64,000 nt of DNA, from NCBI GenBank assembly GCA_020161935.1, contig JAIUNI010000008.1:186001-250000 (forward strand), written 5' to 3'. Position 1 is the first letter of the stretch. The number at the start of each line of letters is the position of its first letter. A program made the translations under genes and the position numbers. Positions 61,213 through 64,000 of the stretch are shown one piece after another. The notes beneath the pieces were generated by a model. It was not told the DNA's origin and did no database searches. It saw nothing but the letters and a program-made list of their open reading frames with translations. The stretch comes from Chloroflexota bacterium. GTDB lineage: Bacteria > Chloroflexota > Anaerolineae > Aggregatilineales > Phototrophicaceae.

Positions 61213-61605
61213 ATGCCAATTCAAGTCAGTTGGGACTCAAACGCCCATCACATCGTCCGCATCACGTTTCAACGCGGCTGGACATGGAGCGATTTACATC
61301 AAGCGGTTAAACAAGCTGACGCACTCATTATCAGCCAACCGCAAACGGTAAACCTGCTTATTGATATTCATGAGGCGGGCGGCATCCCCGGCGATTTCAT
61401 CACCCGTGCGGGCGAGCTTTTCGCTCAAGGGGAAGCGCGTACAAATGAGGGGCAAAAAGTGGTCGTTGGCGCGGGAACGCTCATCCGCATGGCCTACAAA
61501 GGTTTCCTGCGCGTTTATGGCAGCCGCATGGAAGGCCGCCCGTTCATCTTTGCCGACTCGGTGGAAGCCGCCCGCGAATTACTGACGCATCCCTCAACTG
61601 CGTGA
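61213..61605 (+). CDS. SpoIIAA/STAS-like small protein, second
   Basis: The start at 61213 has GGAG nine bases upstream; the product is 130 residues. It has alternating strands and helices: HIVRITFQRGWTWSDLHQAV, TVNLLIDIHEAGGIPGDFIT, then KVVVGAGTLIRMAYKGFLRV and PFIFADSVEAARELL. This is the same plan as the protein at 48363 and fits a STAS-like fold. Partner and ligand unknown. It converges with the next gene, overlapping by 12 bases. Confidence 0.6.
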   Translation: MPIQVSWDSNAHHIVRITFQRGWTWSDLHQAVKQADALIISQPQTVNLLIDIHEAGGIPGDFITRAGELFAQGEARTNEGQKVVVGAGTLIRMAYKGFLRVYGSRMEGRPFIFADSVEAARELLTHPSTA

Positions 61606-62034
61606 CGGCAGCCCTAAACGAATAATCTCGATTTCCCACGCTTTGTCTTCATCGGGTTCAATCGTCATGAAGTAGCGTCCGGTAGCAGCGACCGAAAATC
61701 CGAGTTCGCCTTCCCCGCTCTTGATACCGAGGATTTCCGAGTCGCTGCCAACTTTGCTCAAGAGTTCAACTTTGACCATTACCCCTTCAGGAAACCAGTA
61801 CATCAGCTTGTAATTCCCGGCGGCGAGATCAAACGCATCTGTCGTAAAGTCGGCCTCGCCCTCAAACGCAAGGCTGCCATTAACGCCGAACTCCGTATCC
61901 TCATTCAGCAGCCGTTCGTCCGGTGGCCTGTACAGGTTGTCGAACGTCCGCCGGTCGCGCTGCGCTTTGGCATACGCCATGTAACCAACCAGCGCGATTA
62001 AGAGAAGTGCCACCAATACCCCGCTGCTATCCAC
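61594..62034 (-). CDS. Membrane-anchored hypothetical protein
   Basis: The GTG start at 62034 has GAGGG upstream; the product is 146 residues. One N-terminal helix (VLVALLLIALVGYMAYAKAQ) is followed by a single beta-rich domain (NYKLMYWFPEGVMVKVELLS, YFMTIEPDEDKAWEIEII), possibly a jelly-roll. No family recognised. It is 21 bases downstream of the S9 peptidase gene and probably co-transcribed. Confidence 0.65.
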   Translation of the reverse strand: MDSSGVLVALLLIALVGYMAYAKAQRDRRTFDNLYRPPDERLLNEDTEFGVNGSLAFEGEADFTTDAFDLAAGNYKLMYWFPEGVMVKVELLSKVGSDSEILGIKSGEGELGFSVAATGRYFMTIEPDEDKAWEIEIIRLGLPSRS

Positions 62035-62055
62035 CTTAACCCTCTTTCACGCACT

Positions 62056-64000
62056 TCAACTGAATAACACGTACTGCGTCAGGAAGCGGATAGTGGCATT
62101 CAAGTAGTGTTCAATCGTCTCCGGCTTCCGCCACCCATGTCCCTCGCCCGCGTACACATGATATTCGTGTGGGATGCCCCGCCGCTTCAATGACTCGACA
62201 ATCGCGTCCGATTGGTTACGCGGCACGACCACATCATCCTCACCTTGGAACACGATCACCGGATCGACGATCTTGTCGGCATGAAATAGGGGTGAACGAT
62301 CATGGTAGTGGTCAGCCGCTTGTGGCAGCGGCCCAATCAGCGAGTCCGAATAATGCGCTTCAAACTTGTGCGTATCCATCGCCAGCCCGAACTGGTTGCT
62401 GACCCCGTACAAGCAGATACCCGCCTTATAAAATCCCGGTTTATCCACCAGCGATTGCAGTACCGTATACCCGCCCGCGCTGCCGCCCCAGATCACAACC
62501 TTGCTGGGGTCAATCAATCCGCGCTCTGCCAGATATGCCGCGCCGGAAGCCGAGTCCTCAACATCATAGACACCCCAGTTGCCGCGCAGCATGTTCATAT
62601 AATCGCGACCGTACCCTGTACCGCCGCGATGGTTCACCGCCAGCACCGCGTAACCCCGTGTGGCGAAGAACTGCGCCTCACCGTGATACCGCGCCGTCAC
62701 CTGTGAAGTCGGCCCACCGTGGACGTAAACAATCAGCGGCGGTTTGCCAATGCCCTCAAAAGTCTCGCTCGTCGGGGGGTAATAAAGCCCGTAAGCCGTA
62801 CCACCATCGTGTCCTGTCCATGCAATCGACTCCAATTGAGCCAGCGCATTGGTCGGCACATTCTCGGTATTCGAACGGCGGTGAATAACTGGCGTACGTT
62901 CATCGTCCTCGTTAATAATCTGCAATGTCGTCGGCGCGGTTGACGGCAATCCCACCAGTGTTGAGGCATTGGGTGTAATCTCCGGCATATAGGTCACCAC
63001 GCGCGGCGGAATCTTGGACGATGAAGCAATTACCGCTACCCGATTATCCAGCGGCGAAACCGCCACATGCGACATATCAGTATACTGTCCCAGCCCTTCC
63101 CACAGACTTACTTTAGATGGTTTATCGATGTCCAATACCGTTAGGTAGCGCCATCCCTGCAAATTGTAGGTGTAGATGATATGCTGGCTGTCGATGCACC
63201 AACCGTATACCCGAAGACCCTGCACCCACGCCGGTTGCCCATGATCGGCTTCAGCGGTTGTCAACTGCGTATACGTCCGCGCCCCAATGTCATAGATATA
63301 GAGTTGGTTCCATCCGGTCGCATCACTTACATAAGCCAAATACCGACCATCCGGCGAAAACTCCGGTTGAAAAGTCGAAACATCCGTATGCCCGGCAATC
63401 GTCACCGTTTCCGCCGCGAATGGAACGCCGTCACGGTCGTATTCCAACCGCGCCAGCCGTAGTTCAGTTCCATCCCACGGCATTTGCGGATGATTCCACG
63501 TCACGTAAGCCGCATACTTGCCAAATGGATGCCATACCGGCTGCATGACGAAATCCGTTCCTTCTGCGAATTTGCGCGGCCAATGTTGCCCTTCGGTATC
63601 CACCAGCGCCAGTGTATCCTCATCTTCGTAACTATGGACATAAAGCAGCCACTTGCCGTCTGCCGATACTTTCGGCGAAGCAGCCGCACCAAATGAAGGG
63701 GTAATCGGTCGTGCCTTCCCACCCGCCAGCGCCTGCTTATACAAACGTCCGCCATCCCCTGCGAAGTACACCTGCCCGTTCGCGACGGTAAAATCGCCGC
63801 CACCGTATCCCACCCGCGCCCGCACCGCGTTGTCGTCCGTCAGGTCACGCGGCGCTTGGCTGCCCGCCTGTGCCACCAGAACGCCTTTCCCACCGCGCCG
63901 TTCGTGCCACACTAATGTGCCGGAGGTGGTATCCCACTGAACGTCATTCAACACCATCGACTCGGCGAGGGAACGGGATGAAATTGGGCTAGACCATAAT
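62056..64000 (-). CDS. S9-family (prolyl-oligopeptidase-like) peptidase, 5' end outside window
   Basis: The frame continues without a stop to the right edge (the codons before the ATG at 63957 read LWSSPISSRSLAES, normal for this family), so at least 648 residues are present and the start is missing. A beta-propeller (FSPDGRYLAYVSDATGWNQL and similar blades) precedes the alpha/beta-hydrolase domain with VYVHGGPTSQV, the catalytic Ser in WGGSAGGYTVLQ, Asp in QGEDDVVVP and His in GEGHGWRKPE. It is an acylaminoacyl/dipeptidyl-type peptidase. No signal can be judged. Confidence 0.9.
   Translation of the reverse strand, partial: LWSSPISSRSLAESMVLNDVQWDTTSGTLVWHERRGGKGVLVAQAGSQAPRDLTDDNAVRARVGYGGGDFTVANGQVYFAGDGGRLYKQALAGGKARPITPSFGAAASPKVSADGKWLLYVHSYEDEDTLALVDTEGQHWPRKFAEGTDFVMQPVWHPFGKYAAYVTWNHPQMPWDGTELRLARLEYDRDGVPFAAETVTIAGHTDVSTFQPEFSPDGRYLAYVSDATGWNQLYIYDIGARTYTQLTTAEADHGQPAWVQGLRVYGWCIDSQHIIYTYNLQGWRYLTVLDIDKPSKVSLWEGLGQYTDMSHVAVSPLDNRVAVIASSSKIPPRVVTYMPEITPNASTLVGLPSTAPTTLQIINEDDERTPVIHRRSNTENVPTNALAQLESIAWTGHDGGTAYGLYYPPTSETFEGIGKPPLIVYVHGGPTSQVTARYHGEAQFFATRGYAVLAVNHRGGTGYGRDYMNMLRGNWGVYDVEDSASGAAYLAERGLIDPSKVVIWGGSAGGYTVLQSLVDKPGFYKAGICLYGVSNQFGLAMDTHKFEAHYSDSLIGPLPQAADHYHDRSPLFHADKIVDPVIVFQGEDDVVVPRNQSDAIVESLKRRGIPHEYHVYAGEGHGWRKPETIEHYLNATIRFLTQYVLFS

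Noticed and set aside
1..64000. CRISPR array, rRNA or tRNA genes
   Set aside because: No regularly spaced direct repeats and no recognisable rRNA or tRNA sequence was found apart from the tRNA-like part of tmRNA.

Overview
The window is bacterial chromosomal DNA, mostly moderately GC-rich and densely coding on both strands. The gene families suggest a member of the Chloroflexota, probably Anaerolineae-like. These are XisH/XisI, Uma2, paired DUF4058 proteins, SH3b/PA14 surface proteins, an L,D-transpeptidase with a TFGC motif, many GT-C and GT4 glycosyltransferases and TolB-like secreted propellers. This is inferred from family content only; there is no rRNA or other taxonomic marker in the window.

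Layout. 1-3050: end of a TPR protein, then an AT-rich island. The island carries a 706-residue protein that reads as a cholesterol-dependent-cytolysin-like pore former, with N-terminal lectin-like repeats and a C-terminal LecA-like lectin domain. A 142-bp MITE-like element follows it. 3055-10750: glycosyltransferase and EamA exporter, HAL2-like phosphatase, a REC-histidine kinase, a four-gene unit smr-xisH-xisI-sbcD, and homocysteine methyltransferase. 10750-25000: a GT-C enzyme, DUF4058, AsnRS, two copies of a small unrecognised protein family (15238 and 20859), a large GT4 enzyme, a nucleotidyltransferase coupled to a membrane protein, an HDAC-like deacetylase, and two small enzyme operons (nucleoside hydrolase-Nudix-M50-like; Uma2-DUF1801-GNAT). 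25000-37500: envelope-polysaccharide genes, including a 1430-residue fusion of a YfhO-like GT-C protein with a Wzx-like flippase, a GH39-like hydrolase coupled to another GT-C enzyme, rhomboid, FmdB and a second DUF4058. 37600-48300: epimerase, HAD, FolC, PAP2-like, PA14/SH3b protein, EamA, L,D-transpeptidase and RluA. 48700-64000: repeat-rich spacers, DinB, MerR, hydrolase, RsfS, AcpS, secreted propeller and SH3b proteins, a candidate small RNA, tmRNA, a two-gene SLATT/DUF4231-like membrane module, a lipoprotein, and an S9 peptidase that runs off the right edge.

Two themes run through the window. One is surface biology: glycan assembly and export, lectin/SH3b/PA14 binding proteins, and the chimeric pore-forming protein. 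The other is short dispersed intergenic repeats that have also entered coding genes in frame, most clearly in the two large polysaccharide genes. The most noteworthy locus is the lectin-capped cytolysin at 674-2794. The best secondary candidates are the SLATT-like pair beside tmRNA, the nucleotidyltransferase-membrane pair at 18094-19499, the duplicated small family, and the structured RNA candidate at about 56450.
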